Assembly (NCBI GenBank): GCA_046262995.1
Contig: JBHELQ010000148.1
Location: 1-29,439 of the forward strand
DNA from: JBHELQ01 sp046262995
Lineage (GTDB): Bacteria > Actinomycetota > Thermoleophilia > Solirubrobacterales > Thermoleophilaceae
Reading direction: 5' to 3'
Length of the DNA stretch: 29,439 nucleotides
Shown one piece after another: positions 28,910 through 29,439 of the stretch (position 1 is its first letter; the number at the start of each line of letters is the position of its first letter). The notes below the pieces were generated by a model that had not been told where the DNA came from, made no database searches, and was given only the letters and a program-made list of their open reading frames with translations. A program made the translations under genes and the position numbers.

Positions 28910-29439
28910 CTAGGCGGACTCGGCGGCTGCCTCGCCCGGTTCCTCGGGCGCGGCCTCGGTGACGAGGGTGGGCTTCAGGCCCCGCTCGATCGTGTCCTTC
29001 GTCACCACGCACTTCTTCACGTCGCGCCTGGACGGCAGCTCGAACTGCACGTCCAGCAGCGTCTCCTCGAGAATCGACCGCAGGCCGCGCGCGCCGGTCT
29101 CGCGCTCGAGCGCCTTGTCGGCGATCGCGCCGAGCGAGTCGTCGGCGAACACCAGGTCGATGCCGTCGAACTGGAAGAAGCGCGCGAACTGCTTGACGAG
29201 CGCATTGCGCGGCTCCATCAGGATCGTGACCAGGTCGTCGCGGGTCAGCTGGTGGATGACCGAGATCACCGGCAGGCGACCGATGAACTCGGGGATCAGC
29301 CCATACTCGACCAGGTCCTCCGGCAGCACCTGCTGGAAGAGCTCGCCGGTGTCCTTGTTGTGCTTGGAGCGCACCGAGGCGCCGAAGCCGACGCCCTTGT
29401 GGCCGATCCGGCGCTCGATCACCTTGTCGAGGTCCGCGA
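28910..29439 (-). CDS. clpX: ATP-dependent Clp protease ATP-binding subunit ClpX (C-terminal part)
   Basis: AAA+ unfoldase that recognises tagged proteins and feeds them into ClpP. Only the last 175 or so residues are in the window; the frame is open at the right edge (ADLDKVIERRIGHKGVGFGA). Seen here are GLIPEFIGRLPVISVIHQLTRDDLV (end of the large AAA+ subdomain with the sensor region), LMEPRNALVKQFARFFQFDGIDLVF and the sensor-2 motif GARGLRSILEETLLDVQFELPS of the small subdomain. The tail is Ala/Glu/Pro-rich and acidic (EEPGEAAAESA). The P-loop and zinc-binding domain lie outside. The stop TAG directly precedes the GTG of the next gene. Confidence 0.97.
   Translation of the reverse strand, partial: ADLDKVIERRIGHKGVGFGASVRSKHNKDTGELFQQVLPEDLVEYGLIPEFIGRLPVISVIHQLTRDDLVTILMEPRNALVKQFARFFQFDGIDLVFADDSLGAIADKALERETGARGLRSILEETLLDVQFELPSRRDVKKCVVTKDTIERGLKPTLVTEAAPEEPGEAAAESA

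Noticed and set aside
1..29439. CRISPR array, insertion sequence, prophage, toxin-antitoxin or biosynthetic cluster
   Set aside because: No regularly spaced direct repeats, transposase, integrase, phage or cluster-type genes were found; nearly every base is in a recognisable housekeeping or conserved hypothetical gene.

Overview
The window is chromosomal core-genome DNA from a GC-rich bacterium (hand counts of about 72% GC in obgE). Gene content and order point to a deep-branching, rod-shaped actinobacterial lineage, most likely Thermoleophilia (Solirubrobacterales or Gaiellales type). The clues are the order mreBCD-mrdA-rodA-rng-rplU-rpmA-obgE-proB-proA-nadD-rsfS-tRNA-Ala and the clusters valS-folC and ndk-maf. 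The taxon is inferred from gene order and composition; no 16S gene is present. I see no prophage, insertion sequence, CRISPR array or plasmid module.

Layout. 1-540: 5' part of comEA (DNA-uptake receptor), minus strand. 613-4265 (minus): leuS, a four-helix membrane protein, a LOG-like nucleotide-binding protein and acylphosphatase, tightly packed with overlapping stops and starts. 4337-6695 (plus): an 11-residue-repeat coiled-coil protein, an LtrA membrane protein and an SRPBCC protein. 6756-7157 (minus): a lower-GC DUF1801 gene just downstream of tRNA-Ala(GGC). 7312-13159 (minus): rplU, rpmA, obgE, a lipoprotein, proB, proA, nadD and rsfS. 13221-21138 (minus): mreB, mreC, mreD, mrdA, rodA, the RNase E/G gene and a second lipoprotein. 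21292-24432 (minus): a PHM-like/cupredoxin copper protein, maf, ndk, a membrane zinc-ribbon protein and a 39-residue one-helix protein. 24519-24719 (plus): a small charged protein. 24716-29439 (minus): 3' end of clpX, a 111-residue unknown, valS and folC.

How they fit together. MreB/C/D, PBP2 and RodA form the elongasome for lateral wall growth. RNase E/G, L21, L27, Obg and RsfS serve RNA turnover and ribosome assembly or silencing. ProB and ProA make the proline precursor glutamate-5-semialdehyde, NadD makes NAD, and LeuS, ValS and tRNA-Ala serve translation.

Main points of interest. (1) proB has an in-frame TAG that cuts off an otherwise intact C-terminal PUA domain. (2) One secreted protein joins a PHM-like two-copper core to a type-1 cupredoxin domain. 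(3) Many transcription-unit first genes have a -10 hexamer about 6-7 nt before the start codon and no Shine-Dalgarno, the signature of leaderless mRNA, while genes inside operons use Shine-Dalgarno sites or stop/start overlaps. (4) The coiled-coil protein has eleven consecutive 11-residue repeats. (5) RNase E/G ends in a TRAM-like domain.
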